Source: Gammaproteobacteria bacterium (GTDB lineage: Bacteria; Pseudomonadota; Gammaproteobacteria; Nevskiales; Nevskiaceae). From it: DNA of 64,000 nucleotides. A program made the position numbers and the translations under genes. The stretch lies in assembly GCA_026398875.1 (NCBI GenBank), contig JAPLSB010000009.1:62001-126000 (forward strand). Direction: 5' to 3'. Below the pieces are notes generated by a model. It saw only the letters and a list, made by a program, of their open reading frames with translations. It was not told where the DNA came from and searched no databases. Every line of letters starts with the position of its first letter. The first letter of the stretch is position 1. Below are positions 34,667-43,473 of this stretch, in pieces.

Positions 34667-35599
34667 ATGGCTTCGAGCTTCATGGATTTCCGCCGGCTGA
34701 ACTGCTTCGTCGCCGTGGTCGAGCAGAAGAGCTTCCGCGCTGCCGCGCTCAAGCTGCATATCTCGCAGCCGCCGCTGACGCGCCACGTGCAGATGCTCGA
34801 GGAGTCGCTCGGCGTGCAGCTGCTGGTGCGCAGCGCCGCCGGGGTCGAGCCGACGGCTGCCGGCCAGCTGTTCTTCGACGAGGCCCGCAACCTGCTGGCG
34901 CTGGCGCAGCAGGCAGGTGAGCGCGTCAAGCTGGCCGGTCAGGGGCGGCTCGGCCGGATCGATGTCGGCGTGTTCGGCTCGGCAATCCTCGGCGCGATTC
35001 CGAAGATCGTCCGCGAGTTCCGTGAACGGCTGCCGAACGTCGAGGTCGTGCTGCACAGCCTCGATCGCGCCGCGCAGCTGAAGGCGCTGCGCGAGCGGCG
35101 CATCGATGTCGGCTTCAACCGCTTTTTCGCCGAGGAGCCTGATCTGGTCTGGGAAGTGATCCAGACCGAGCCGATGTCGGTCGTCGTGCCGGAAAGCCAT
35201 GCGCTGGCCAGCCGCGCCAGCCTGTCGCTGGCCGAGCTGTCACGCGAGCCGCTGGTGCTTTATCCGCGCGCGCCACGGCCCGGCTTCATCGACCATCTGA
35301 TGCGCTTGTTCCACGATCGTGGCCTGACGCCGCAGCGCGTGCAGGAAGTCGACGACGTGCTGACCGCCACCGCGCTGGTCGCTTCGAACATGGGCCTGAG
35401 CCTGGTCACCGAATCCGGCCGCAATCTGAGCATTCCCGGCATCGTCCATGTGCCGCTGGCCAAGGGCGATCAGGCGACGGTGGCGCTGTGCATCATCCAG
35501 CGCCGCCATGAAGAGGCTGCGATTCCGTGCGCCTTCGTCGAGGTGGCGCGCTCGCTCGGCGCGGCGGCCGCCAAGCCAGCCAGGCGCAAGCGCGGCTAG
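34667..35599 (+). CDS. LysR-family transcriptional regulator of the oxygenase operon
   Basis: A 310-residue LysR protein. The HTH is in FVAVVEQKSFRAAALKLHIS and QPPLTRHVQMLEESLGVQLL, followed by the effector domain (GRIDVGVFGSAILGAIPKIV). It resembles the CatR/BenM subgroup in layout. The ATG at 34667 has GGAG 15 bases upstream. Divergent from the tautomerase gene with a 143-base gap, it probably activates the operon. Its stop codon overlaps the stop of the SulP gene on the opposite strand through the CTAG at 35596-35599. Confidence 0.92.
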   Translation: MASSFMDFRRLNCFVAVVEQKSFRAAALKLHISQPPLTRHVQMLEESLGVQLLVRSAAGVEPTAAGQLFFDEARNLLALAQQAGERVKLAGQGRLGRIDVGVFGSAILGAIPKIVREFRERLPNVEVVLHSLDRAAQLKALRERRIDVGFNRFFAEEPDLVWEVIQTEPMSVVVPESHALASRASLSLAELSREPLVLYPRAPRPGFIDHLMRLFHDRGLTPQRVQEVDDVLTATALVASNMGLSLVTESGRNLSIPGIVHVPLAKGDQATVALCIIQRRHEEAAIPCAFVEVARSLGAAAAKPARRKRG

Positions 35600-37332
35600 C
35601 CGCGGATCGCCGCCACCGCTTCGTGCACCGACAGATGCACGTGGCCGCGACCAAGGGCAGCAAGCAGATCGGTGCCGGCCAGCCGATCCATCACCGGTCC
35701 CTTGACCTCGGCCAGGTGCAGACGGCTGCCGTTCTGACGCAGCGCCATTTCCAGCGCTTCCAGCACGTCCAGACCGCTGGTGTCGATGTAGGCGACACCG
35801 GACATCACCAGCACCACGTCATTCGGCTGCTTCGCTTCGACGATGTGAGCCTGCAACTCGGATTCCACACGCGGCGCGTTGGCGAAGTACAGCGTCTCGT
35901 CGATCCGCAGCAGCAGCAGCTCGGGCCAGGTGCGAACGTCGTGGCGCAACACGTTGCGGAAGTGCTCGCTGTCGCCCACCTGACCGATGACGGCGATATG
36001 CGGCCGGCTGGTGCGATACAGGAACAGCAGCAGCGACAGCCCGGCGCCGATCATCAGGCCGGTCTCGACACCGAACACCAGTACGCCGACGGTGGTCGCC
36101 GCCTGCGCTGCGCCGTCGCCACGGTCGTAGCGCCAGCTGTGCCGCAGGCTGGCGAAATCGACCAGCTGCCAGACCGCGACGACGATGATCGCCGCCAGCA
36201 CGGCCTTCGGCAGCGGCGCGAGCAGGCCGGTGAACAGCAGTGCGGCCAGTGCCACCCACAGCGCGGTGACCACCGCTGCAAGCTGGGTGCGGGCACCGGC
36301 TTCGTAATTGACCATCGAGCGCGCGAAGCCGCCGGCCACCGGCATCGCGCCGGCGATTGCGGCGATGACATTGGTACTGCCCAGTGCCAGCAGTTCGCGA
36401 TCGGGGTCGATCTTTTCCTGGCGCCGGAAGGCCAGCGCCTTGGCCACCGAGATGCTTTCGACATAACCGATGATCGCGATCATCGCGGCCGGCGCCAGCA
36501 GCTGCAGCCAGCCGTCTTCGGCAAGGAAATGCAGCGACAGGCCAGGCAGGCCGTGCGGGATCTCGCCGACCACCGCCACACCCCAGCGGCCGTGGGCATC
36601 GAAGACTGACGACAGCACGGTGCAGGCGATCACCAGCAGCAGCGGTGCGGTGCGGCCGATGCTGCCGGCGGTTTCGCGCTGCATGCCGAGCCTGGTCAGC
36701 AGCTTCAGCAGCGGCGCGCGTGCGGCGAACAGCAGCACCATCGCGCCGATGCCGAAGACCAGCGTCTCGCTGTTCAGCCGATCACGGCCGCCGAACAGCG
36801 CCGCGACGATGCCGTCGGTGCCGGCATCGCGTGGCACCGGAATGCCGGTCAGCCCCGACAGCTGGGTGGCGACGATGTACAGCGCCGCGCCCGTGGTGAA
36901 GCCGGACAGCACCGGATGGCTGATGAAATGGGTCAGCCAGCCGAGCTTCAGCGCGGCCATCGCCAGCAGGATCACGCCGCTCAAGCCGGACAGGATCAGG
37001 GCGCCAGTCAGGTAGCGCGCCGGATCGTCGCCGGCATACGGAATCAGCGCCGCCGACACCATCACCGCCGCCACCGCCACCGGGCCGACCGCCAGCACGC
37101 GGCTGGAGCCGAGCAGCGCGTAGACGATCACCGGCAGCACGCTGGCATAAAGGCCCACTTCCGGCGGCAGGCCGGCCAGCAGCGCATAGGCCAGTGCCTG
37201 CGGGATCAGCAGGATCGCGGTGATGGTGCCGGCGACGCCGTCCTGCGCCAGCGCCCTGCCGGAGCTGCGGCGCAGGTCGGCGAGCAGCGGAAAGTGCTTC
37301 AGCCAGCCGGGGCCGGGGTTGTCACCGGTCAC
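35596..37332 (-). CDS. SulP-family anion transporter with STAS domain
   Basis: A 578-residue SulP/SLC26 transporter. About 12 membrane segments, including FPLLADLRRSSGRALAQDGV and the family block ALLAGLPPEVGLYASVLPVI, then a cytoplasmic C-terminal STAS domain (DVVLVMSGVAYIDTSGLDVL). It likely imports sulfate or a related anion; bicarbonate is an alternative for this family. It follows the persulfide dioxygenase gene by only 4 bases, so sulfite or sulfate handling is likely. Confidence 0.92.
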   Translation of the reverse strand: MTGDNPGPGWLKHFPLLADLRRSSGRALAQDGVAGTITAILLIPQALAYALLAGLPPEVGLYASVLPVIVYALLGSSRVLAVGPVAVAAVMVSAALIPYAGDDPARYLTGALILSGLSGVILLAMAALKLGWLTHFISHPVLSGFTTGAALYIVATQLSGLTGIPVPRDAGTDGIVAALFGGRDRLNSETLVFGIGAMVLLFAARAPLLKLLTRLGMQRETAGSIGRTAPLLLVIACTVLSSVFDAHGRWGVAVVGEIPHGLPGLSLHFLAEDGWLQLLAPAAMIAIIGYVESISVAKALAFRRQEKIDPDRELLALGSTNVIAAIAGAMPVAGGFARSMVNYEAGARTQLAAVVTALWVALAALLFTGLLAPLPKAVLAAIIVVAVWQLVDFASLRHSWRYDRGDGAAQAATTVGVLVFGVETGLMIGAGLSLLLFLYRTSRPHIAVIGQVGDSEHFRNVLRHDVRTWPELLLLRIDETLYFANAPRVESELQAHIVEAKQPNDVVLVMSGVAYIDTSGLDVLEALEMALRQNGSRLHLAEVKGPVMDRLAGTDLLAALGRGHVHLSVHEAVAAIRG

Positions 37333-37336
37333 GGGG

Positions 37337-38032
37337 TCAGGCGTTCCCGCAGGCGAGATTGGCCGGCACCGCGATATCCATCAGCTTCGGATTCGGCAGG
37401 TTCAGGCCATTCATGATCGCCACGTACTCGGCTTCGGTCTTGCCGGCCAGCCTCGGGTTGTGGCGCCGCTCCTCGCCGATCGACGAGGCATTCCAGCCCT
37501 TGTAGTCGTGACCCGGGTAGACGGTGACGTCGTCGGGCAGCCGGAACAGCTTGTTGACGATCGAATCCCAGCTCTTGTGCGCGTTGCCGCCCTGGAAATC
37601 GGTGCGGCCGCTGCCGCGGATCAGCAGCACGTCGCCGGTGAACACCGCCTTCGGCTGCTTCGGGTCGAGCACGAAGCTGAACGATTCATCGGTGTGGCCG
37701 GGCGTGTACAGCGCCTGCAGGACGATGCCGTCGATGGTCACGGACTCGCCTTCGCGAATCTGCTCGGACACGCAGCTGGCCTTGGTGAACTCGCCCATGA
37801 TCGTCACGCAACCGGTGGCGGAGCGCAGGTCGCCGAGTGCGGTGATGTGATCGGCGTGGGTGTGGGTGTCGATGGCCCGCACCAGCTTCAGATCCAGGTC
37901 GTTGATCGCGGCGAGGTAGTGCTGCGTCTGTTCCTTCACCGGGTCGATGATCAGCGCTTCGCGTCCCGCCGCGCTGGCCAGCAGATAGGTATAAGTGCTT
38001 GAAGCGGAATCGAAAAACTGGCGGAAGATCAT
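37337..38032 (-). CDS. ETHE1-like persulfide dioxygenase (metallo-beta-lactamase fold)
   Basis: A 231-residue MBL-fold enzyme of ETHE1/sulfur dioxygenase length. The metal motif is HTHADH (H57, H59, D61, H62), then TPGHTDESFSFVL, FTGDVLLIRGSGRTDF and YPGHDYKG. GSGRTDFQGG is characteristic of persulfide dioxygenases rather than glyoxalase II. It would oxidise glutathione persulfide to sulfite in the cytoplasm. It is the first gene of the operon with SulP, with a promoter at 38092-38120. Confidence 0.93.
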   Translation of the reverse strand: MIFRQFFDSASSTYTYLLASAAGREALIIDPVKEQTQHYLAAINDLDLKLVRAIDTHTHADHITALGDLRSATGCVTIMGEFTKASCVSEQIREGESVTIDGIVLQALYTPGHTDESFSFVLDPKQPKAVFTGDVLLIRGSGRTDFQGGNAHKSWDSIVNKLFRLPDDVTVYPGHDYKGWNASSIGEERRHNPRLAGKTEAEYVAIMNGLNLPNPKLMDIAVPANLACGNA

Positions 38033-38071
38033 GATGTTCCCGAGGCTGTCGGCTTGATATGCCGAAAAAAC

Positions 38072-38120
38072 ATATCGTTATTCTATAAGTGATATTAAGC
38101 AATGCCGGCCATGGCTTCAA
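38072..38120 (-). promoter_or_regulatory. Promoter and AT-rich inverted repeat of the persulfide dioxygenase operon
   Basis: On the minus strand, TTGAAG (38115-38120), 17 bases, TAATAT (38092-38097). The AT-rich imperfect repeat ATATC-N14-GATAT (38072-38095) overlaps the -10 and the expected start site. In composition and position it resembles the sites of ArsR-family sulfide repressors (BigR/SqrR type), but no such gene is in the window. Confidence 0.5.
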
Positions 38121-39133
38121 CGCGCCGGGTTTGCCGCCCCCGGCCGCTGCTTGCGCCATTGCCCGGGCGCCAGCCCCGTCCAGCGCTGGAAGGCGCGCGT
38201 GAACGCCGCCTGATCGATATAGCCGAGCAGTTGCGCAACCTCGATCAGCTTCAGGCGCGGGTCGCCAAGCCAGGACTCGGCAAGCTGCCGCCGCGTGTCG
38301 TCGAGCGCCTGCTGAAAGCTTGACCCCGCCGTTTCCAGACGCCGCTGCAGCGTGCGCGGCGAGCAATTCAGCCGCTTCGCGCAGGCGGCGAGGCCGGCAT
38401 CACCGGCGCGCAGGGCTGCGGCGATGGTTTCCCGCAGGCGCCGCTCGAAGTCATCGACCGGCGGCAACCGCGCCAGCAGTACGCGCGCCTGGGCGTCGAG
38501 TAGCGCGTGCAACGCCGGATCGGGCTGACGCAGCGGTGCAGCGATCAGCGCCAGCGGCAATCGCACGATGGTCGTCGGCGCGCCGAAGCCGACCGGGCAA
38601 CCGAAGAAGGCGCGATAGCGCCCGGCATCAGCCGGCGGTGGATTGATGAAGCGCACCTCGACCGGTGCCGCGTCGGGTCGGGCCGTGATGTTGCGGGCAT
38701 AGGCCACCAGTGCGGCGATCGCGCATTCGTCGACCCGCTGTCCGGGCCGCCCCCGCTCGTCGCCCCATTCAAGCTGCACGCCATCGGCGTGCATCGTCAC
38801 CTGCACGCGGTTGACGTCGTAGACCAGCCGTTCGTAATCGGCGAGCCGGGCCAGCGCGTCGGCCAGCGTTGCGCAGCACAGCGTCAGGTAACCCAGCAGC
38901 CCGAAGTGCGATGGCTGGATGCGGGCGCCGACGCTCAAGCCCAGCGCCGGTTCCTGCAGCACCGCATCGGCACGCGCCAGCAGCGCTGCCCAATGCGTTA
39001 CCGGTACGCGCGCCAGACCGCTGCCGTCGTCGGCCGGCGCCGCTTCGCCAAGCACGGCCACGGCATCGAGGCCGCGCGCGGCCAGGTATTCGTGAAGCAG
39101 CCGGACATAGGTGGTGGAAACCTGTCCCTGCAT
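38117..39133 (-). CDS. AraC-family transcriptional regulator
   Basis: A 338-residue regulator with the N-terminal arabinose-binding-domain variant seen in OruR/ArgR-like AraC proteins (PSHFGLLGYLTLCCATLADA) and a C-terminal double HTH (LAACAKRLNCSPRTLQRRLE, VAQLLGYIDQAAFTRAFQRW, TGLAPGQWRK). It lies upstream of the persulfide dioxygenase on the same strand and divergent from the sterol desaturase-like gene, its more probable target. Confidence 0.92.
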   Translation of the reverse strand: MQGQVSTTYVRLLHEYLAARGLDAVAVLGEAAPADDGSGLARVPVTHWAALLARADAVLQEPALGLSVGARIQPSHFGLLGYLTLCCATLADALARLADYERLVYDVNRVQVTMHADGVQLEWGDERGRPGQRVDECAIAALVAYARNITARPDAAPVEVRFINPPPADAGRYRAFFGCPVGFGAPTTIVRLPLALIAAPLRQPDPALHALLDAQARVLLARLPPVDDFERRLRETIAAALRAGDAGLAACAKRLNCSPRTLQRRLETAGSSFQQALDDTRRQLAESWLGDPRLKLIEVAQLLGYIDQAAFTRAFQRWTGLAPGQWRKQRPGAANPAR

Positions 39134-39247
39134 GGCGGCGGGCGCGTCCGAGGTTGGCGTGAAAGATCAAAAGAATGACGGCCGAGGATCAAGTCGCGCA
39201 AGCGGAATCCGCCGAGAATCATCGCCACGACAACGAGGAGAAGCGCC

Positions 39248-40138
39248 GTGCTGATGGAACTGATCGACACGATGTTCGGCCCGCACATCGACTGGAAGCA
39301 GGTGGTGCTGACTGCGATGACGCCGCTGTTCCTGATCGCCTTCGCGATCGAATGGCAGGTGATGCGCGGCCGCGGTCGCCGCGAGCCGTTCCAGGGCAAG
39401 GAGATCGTCGCCAACCTGATGCTCGGCGGCGCGTACCAGATCTTCGAGTTGATCGCCCATACGCTGATCACGGCCGGCGCTGTCGCCTGGTTCTGGCAGC
39501 ACCGGCTGATCGATGAGCTGCCAGTCAATGGCTGGACGATCCTGCCGATCTTTGTCGCAGTGGAGTTCTGCTACTACTGGTTCCACCGCGGCAGCCACCG
39601 GATCCGCTGGTTCTGGAGCGCGCACGTCGTCCATCACACCGGCCGGGTGATGAACATGACCACGGCGATGCGCCAGAGCCTGCTGTACTCGATCACCGGC
39701 TGGTGGCTGTTCTGGATGCCGATGGTGCTGCTCGGCGTGCACCCGTCGGTGGTGTTCTTCCTGTACGGCGTCAATCTCGCGTACCAGTACTTCGTGCATA
39801 CCGAAGTGGTCGACAAGCTGCACCCGTGGATCGAGTACGTGTTCAACACGCCGTCGCACCACCGCGTGCACCACGGCCGCAACCCGCAGTACATCGACAG
39901 GAACTTCGGCGGCGTGCTGATCCTGTTCGACCGCTGGTTCGGCAGCTTCGAGCCGGAGGTCGAAAAGGTCGATTACGGTATCGCCGTGCGCCAGCCGACC
40001 AGCCACAACGCGCTCACCCTGAACTTCCACGAGTTCGCCGACATGTGGCGCGATGTGCTGCGCCCGGGTCGCCTCGTCGACCGGATCAAGGTGCTGCTGA
40101 TGCCGCCGGAATGGCTGCGGCCCGCCGGCCGCAGCTGA
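39248..40138 (+). CDS. Sterol desaturase/fatty acid hydroxylase-family membrane protein
   Basis: A 296-residue membrane protein with four to five spans and the full histidine set of the family: WFHRGSHR, HVVHHTGR and HHRVHHGRN, binding a diiron centre. The GTG at 39248 is chosen over the ATG at 39254 because GAGGAG (39235-39240) is correctly spaced for it. It may hydroxylate or desaturate a sterol, hopanoid, carotenoid or fatty acid; the sequence does not say which. Divergent from an AraC regulator 114 bases away. Confidence 0.9.
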   Translation: MLMELIDTMFGPHIDWKQVVLTAMTPLFLIAFAIEWQVMRGRGRREPFQGKEIVANLMLGGAYQIFELIAHTLITAGAVAWFWQHRLIDELPVNGWTILPIFVAVEFCYYWFHRGSHRIRWFWSAHVVHHTGRVMNMTTAMRQSLLYSITGWWLFWMPMVLLGVHPSVVFFLYGVNLAYQYFVHTEVVDKLHPWIEYVFNTPSHHRVHHGRNPQYIDRNFGGVLILFDRWFGSFEPEVEKVDYGIAVRQPTSHNALTLNFHEFADMWRDVLRPGRLVDRIKVLLMPPEWLRPAGRS

Positions 40139-40141
40139 GCC

Positions 40142-41707
40142 TCAGTGGGCAGCCGGGCTGTCGTCCGGCACGGTCAACGAGCGCGCCGCCAGCAGCACTG
40201 CGGCCGCGACCAGGTAGGCGCTGACGAAAGTCCAGGCCGGCTGCAGGTTCAGCGCGGTATCGGCACCGGTGTAGCGGAACGAATGCATCAGGCCTGCAGC
40301 GGACAAGGCGGCCGCCACCAGCATCCAGATCGCGGCGGTCACGAACTTGCGCTCGATGATCGCGACCGTCGCCGCCGACAGGATCATCGCGCTGAACACC
40401 ACACCCTGTTCCAGCGCGAAGGCGCCTTCGGCCCAGACGTCTGCGGCATGGAAGGCCGGCAGCAGTGCTTCGGTAATGCCCGGGCCGCCGTCGCTGCCAG
40501 CGCCAGCCGCGCGCAAGCCGGCCTTCAGCATCAGCGAGCCCCACATCGCCAGCCCCGGCAGCAGGCCGACGACCACGGCCGGGAAGTGCGCCTTCGGTGT
40601 GGCATCGAAGGCCTGCACGCTCATGACGATGCCGATCCACAGCAGGATCGCGATGCCGGCGTCGATCGGCACCGCCCAGGCCACATGGGCGATCGTGCCG
40701 CTGAAGCACAGGCCGGCAATGAACACGCCGGACAAGGTCGAGTAGCCGGCGCGCGCGCCCATCGCTTTCCAGCCGGGATGGCCGATGTACAGCGTGGTCG
40801 GGAAGCACGAGCCGAAGGCGCTGGCAATGAGTGTCGCGATGCCGTTGACCGCCAGCGACGAGCGGGTGTCGTAGCGATCGCCGGCGGCTTCGGCCGATTC
40901 CAGGTTCTGCATTGAGCCGACGACCGAGATCAGCCCCATCGGCACGATCACTGCCGCGTAGGCCATGAACTGGTCGAAGCGCAGGCTGTCCCACAGCGCA
41001 CCGAGCACCGGCGCCGGCAGCGACAGCCGCGGTGGCGGCGGCAGCGGGCCGGTCGGCGCCAGGCCCAGCGTCCAGCCGAGCGCGATGCCGAGCAGTACCA
41101 CGACCACACCGACCGGCAGGCCGCCGCGCAATTTCACGCGGCCGAAGTAGCCGATCAGCACCACGACCAGCGTGACGATGCCGATCAGCGGATGGGCATA
41201 GGCGCGCATCAGAAAGCCCAGCGCGATGAACGCCAGCGCCAGCCCCGCCAAGGTCGATAACAGCGCTGCGCGTGGCGTGTGGCGACGCACCCAGCCGGCG
41301 ACGAAGGCGCCAGCAAACTCGATGACCCCGGTGCCGAAGCAGGCCAGCAACCCGGCCTGCCACGCGGCGCGCGCCGGATCGGCACTGCCGGCAGCGATCG
41401 CCGCCAGCTTCGCTGGCAGCATCACCAGGAACACGAACGAGAACACGGTGATCGTGTTCAGCCCGAACGGCAGCGCACAGACGTCATCACGGCCTTCGCG
41501 CGCGGCCAGCTTCCGCGCCTGCCAGGCGAAGAACAGATTGCCGACCAGCAGCGACACCGCCGCACCGGGGAGCACGGTGCCAAGCAGCAGCGCATCATCG
41601 AAGCCGAGCACGAAATGGCCGAGCCCGGAAATCAGCAGCAGCAGCACCAGATTGTCGAGCGCCAGGCCAATGAAGCCGTCGAGATCGCCGCGAACGAAGC
41701 CCTTCAT
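40142..41707 (-). CDS. NCS2-like permease (xanthine/uracil family)
   Basis: A 521-residue protein with about 12-14 hydrophobic segments. The block GSMQNLESAEAAGDRYDTRS is the NCS2 signature region (N-x-E-S), and FPTTLYIGHPGWKAMGARAG is a conserved loop. It does not closely resemble the purine permeases of known specificity, so the substrate is open. Its start codon shares a base with the stop of the DUF3574 gene (TGATG), indicating coupling. Convergent with the sterol desaturase-like gene across 3 bases with no terminator. Confidence 0.85.
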   Translation of the reverse strand: MKGFVRGDLDGFIGLALDNLVLLLLISGLGHFVLGFDDALLLGTVLPGAAVSLLVGNLFFAWQARKLAAREGRDDVCALPFGLNTITVFSFVFLVMLPAKLAAIAAGSADPARAAWQAGLLACFGTGVIEFAGAFVAGWVRRHTPRAALLSTLAGLALAFIALGFLMRAYAHPLIGIVTLVVVLIGYFGRVKLRGGLPVGVVVVLLGIALGWTLGLAPTGPLPPPPRLSLPAPVLGALWDSLRFDQFMAYAAVIVPMGLISVVGSMQNLESAEAAGDRYDTRSSLAVNGIATLIASAFGSCFPTTLYIGHPGWKAMGARAGYSTLSGVFIAGLCFSGTIAHVAWAVPIDAGIAILLWIGIVMSVQAFDATPKAHFPAVVVGLLPGLAMWGSLMLKAGLRAAGAGSDGGPGITEALLPAFHAADVWAEGAFALEQGVVFSAMILSAATVAIIERKFVTAAIWMLVAAALSAAGLMHSFRYTGADTALNLQPAWTFVSAYLVAAAVLLAARSLTVPDDSPAAH

Positions 41708-42177
41708 CAGAACGACACCTCGGCAGCGCTGATCGTCAGCAGCACCGACTGATCGCCGGTGCGCTGTTTCCAGGCGGCGCGCAGCGCATCGAGATCGCTG
41801 CGGCGCTGCGGGCCCTGAAACAGGATCACCAGCAGCTTGGAATTCAGGCGCTCGATGGTCTTCGTTTCCCGCCGCTGCCACTGGCCGTAGACATCGAGCA
41901 CCGAAAAGCCGTCCGGGAAGCGCGGCGTCACTTCCTCGTCCAGAAAGCGCTGCCAGCGCTGGGCGTAGGCCGCCGTGTCATCGCCGCCGACGCGACCGAG
42001 GCCGAAGTACAGCTCGGCGCGCTGCCAGTTCGCGGCATCGGCCGGGCGAGCGGCATCGCCCTGCATCGTGGCAGCGGCTTTCGGCGCTTCCTTGGCATGA
42101 GCAGGAATACCCGCGAGCACGGCGCACGCGAGCAGCCATGCGGCGCAGCGACGGGAAGCAGCGAACAAGGTCGACAT
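41707..42177 (-). CDS. Exported DUF3574-family protein
   Basis: A 156-residue protein with a signal peptide (SRRCAAWLLACAVLAGIPAH then AKEA). The mature part WQRAELYFGLGRVGGD, then FLDEEVTPRFPDGFSVLDVY and IFQGPQRRSDLDALRAAWKQ, matches DUF3574, a periplasmic family of unknown role. It is translationally coupled to the permease downstream, so it might be a periplasmic partner of that transporter. Confidence 0.85.
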   Translation of the reverse strand: MSTLFAASRRCAAWLLACAVLAGIPAHAKEAPKAAATMQGDAARPADAANWQRAELYFGLGRVGGDDTAAYAQRWQRFLDEEVTPRFPDGFSVLDVYGQWQRRETKTIERLNSKLLVILFQGPQRRSDLDALRAAWKQRTGDQSVLLTISAAEVSF

Positions 42178-42196
42178 GGTGTGAGCGGGAGTGGAA

Positions 42197-43207
42197 TCAG
42201 GAAGGAGTTGAAGCATGGCCGATGCCAACCGGATACGGGCCGTCGCCGCTCGGTGGCTGGTCGTGATACGGCTTGCGGCCGACTGCCCGCGCCAGCGCGC
42301 TGCGGTCGTCCTCGTCACGGGCCAGCCGGGCGATCAGCGTGGCGAAGTCCCAGCGCGGTTGCCAGCCGAGTTCACGGCGCGCGCGGCTGTTGTCGTAGAC
42401 CCGATCGAGACTGCTGGCCATTCGCCAGCCGCGCCGTGCGTACTCGGCCGCGTACTGCGGCACTCGTTCGCGCAGCACGGCCGCCGGGTCGCGGCGCAGG
42501 GCTGCGGCATCGTCCGGCGTGAACGGGGTCGTCGCGCTGATGATGTAGCGGCCGAAGCCGATTGCCGGCGCCCGCTCGATCGCCAGCAGATGCGCGCCGA
42601 CCACATCCTCGATCTCGACCCGGCGATGCAGGAACTCATTGAGCTTGAGGTTGGCGTCGGAATACGCCGCCCGTGCGTCGGCGGCGTCATCGTCTTCCGG
42701 GAAGAAGCGCGAGGTGCGCAGCACCAGGCACGGCAGCCGCTGCAGGCGATGGAACAGCTGGCACAGGTCCTCGGCGGCCAGCTTGGTCGCGCCGTAGATG
42801 TTCTTCGACACCGGCACGACGTCCTCGGTGATCCACGCCGCCGGCGCTGTCGGTGGCGGCGTCAGCGCCGCGCCAAAGGCGCTGGTCGTGCTGGTGTAGA
42901 TGAAGGCACGAACGCCGGACTGGCTGGCGGCTTCCAGCAAGGTCAGCGTGCCGCTCACATTGGTATCGACGAACTGCTGTCGCGTATGGGTTTCGACATG
43001 CGGCTTGTGCAAGGTGGCCGTATGCAGCACAGCCGTCACGCCGGCGATGCACGAGACGACGAATGCCGCATCGCTGATCGAGCCGACGCGGTCGGTGAAC
43101 GGCGATGGCTTGATGTCGATGCCGATCGCCGCGCGTCCCTGCGCACGCAGTGTGCGCATCAGCGCTTCGCCGAGATGCCCTGAGCTGCCGGTCACCAGAA
43201 TCGTCAT
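42197..43207 (-). CDS. NAD-dependent epimerase/dehydratase (extended SDR)
   Basis: A 336-residue extended SDR starting MTILVTGSSGHLGEALMRTL with GxxGxxG. The catalytic motif appears as YTSTTSAFG and then NIYGATKLAAED (YxxxK). The C-terminus follows the family (ELGWQPRWDFATLIARLA). Substrate unknown, a nucleotide sugar or a 3-beta-hydroxysteroid-like compound. The start at 43207 is chosen as the Rossmann fold begins at once. It precedes the DUF3574/permease genes by 19 bases. Confidence 0.88.
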   Translation of the reverse strand: MTILVTGSSGHLGEALMRTLRAQGRAAIGIDIKPSPFTDRVGSISDAAFVVSCIAGVTAVLHTATLHKPHVETHTRQQFVDTNVSGTLTLLEAASQSGVRAFIYTSTTSAFGAALTPPPTAPAAWITEDVVPVSKNIYGATKLAAEDLCQLFHRLQRLPCLVLRTSRFFPEDDDAADARAAYSDANLKLNEFLHRRVEIEDVVGAHLLAIERAPAIGFGRYIISATTPFTPDDAAALRRDPAAVLRERVPQYAAEYARRGWRMASSLDRVYDNSRARRELGWQPRWDFATLIARLARDEDDRSALARAVGRKPYHDQPPSGDGPYPVGIGHASTPS

Positions 43208-43394
43208 GGCTTTCCAGAATGTTGTTTGCGGGCCGGCTGCCGGACCGGCGTTCATCGATTGCTGATGCTGACATCGATCGCGACGGCAGCGCATCGCTGC
43301 GGGCTGCGGCGGCTCTCGATCGCGGCGACCGGCAGGGCCCGCAGCCGCGATGCGGACCGACAAGTTTTGAAGTCTTTGGCCAATTTCGGAGGTT

Positions 43395-43436
43395 TTCACC
43401 TTTAGTTGACGATGCAGTACACTTTGTTGCACTGCA
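43395..43436 (+). promoter_or_regulatory. Promoter region of the OmpA-type porin with inverted repeat
   Basis: TTCACC (43395-43400), 17 bases, TACACT (43418-43423). TGCAGT (43413-43418) and ACTGCA (43431-43436) form a 6-bp inverted repeat spanning the -10. It is a reasonable operator candidate but short. Confidence 0.45.
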
Positions 43437-43473
43437 GTATGAAACCGCGAAAACCGCTCAGGAGTGCTTGGAC

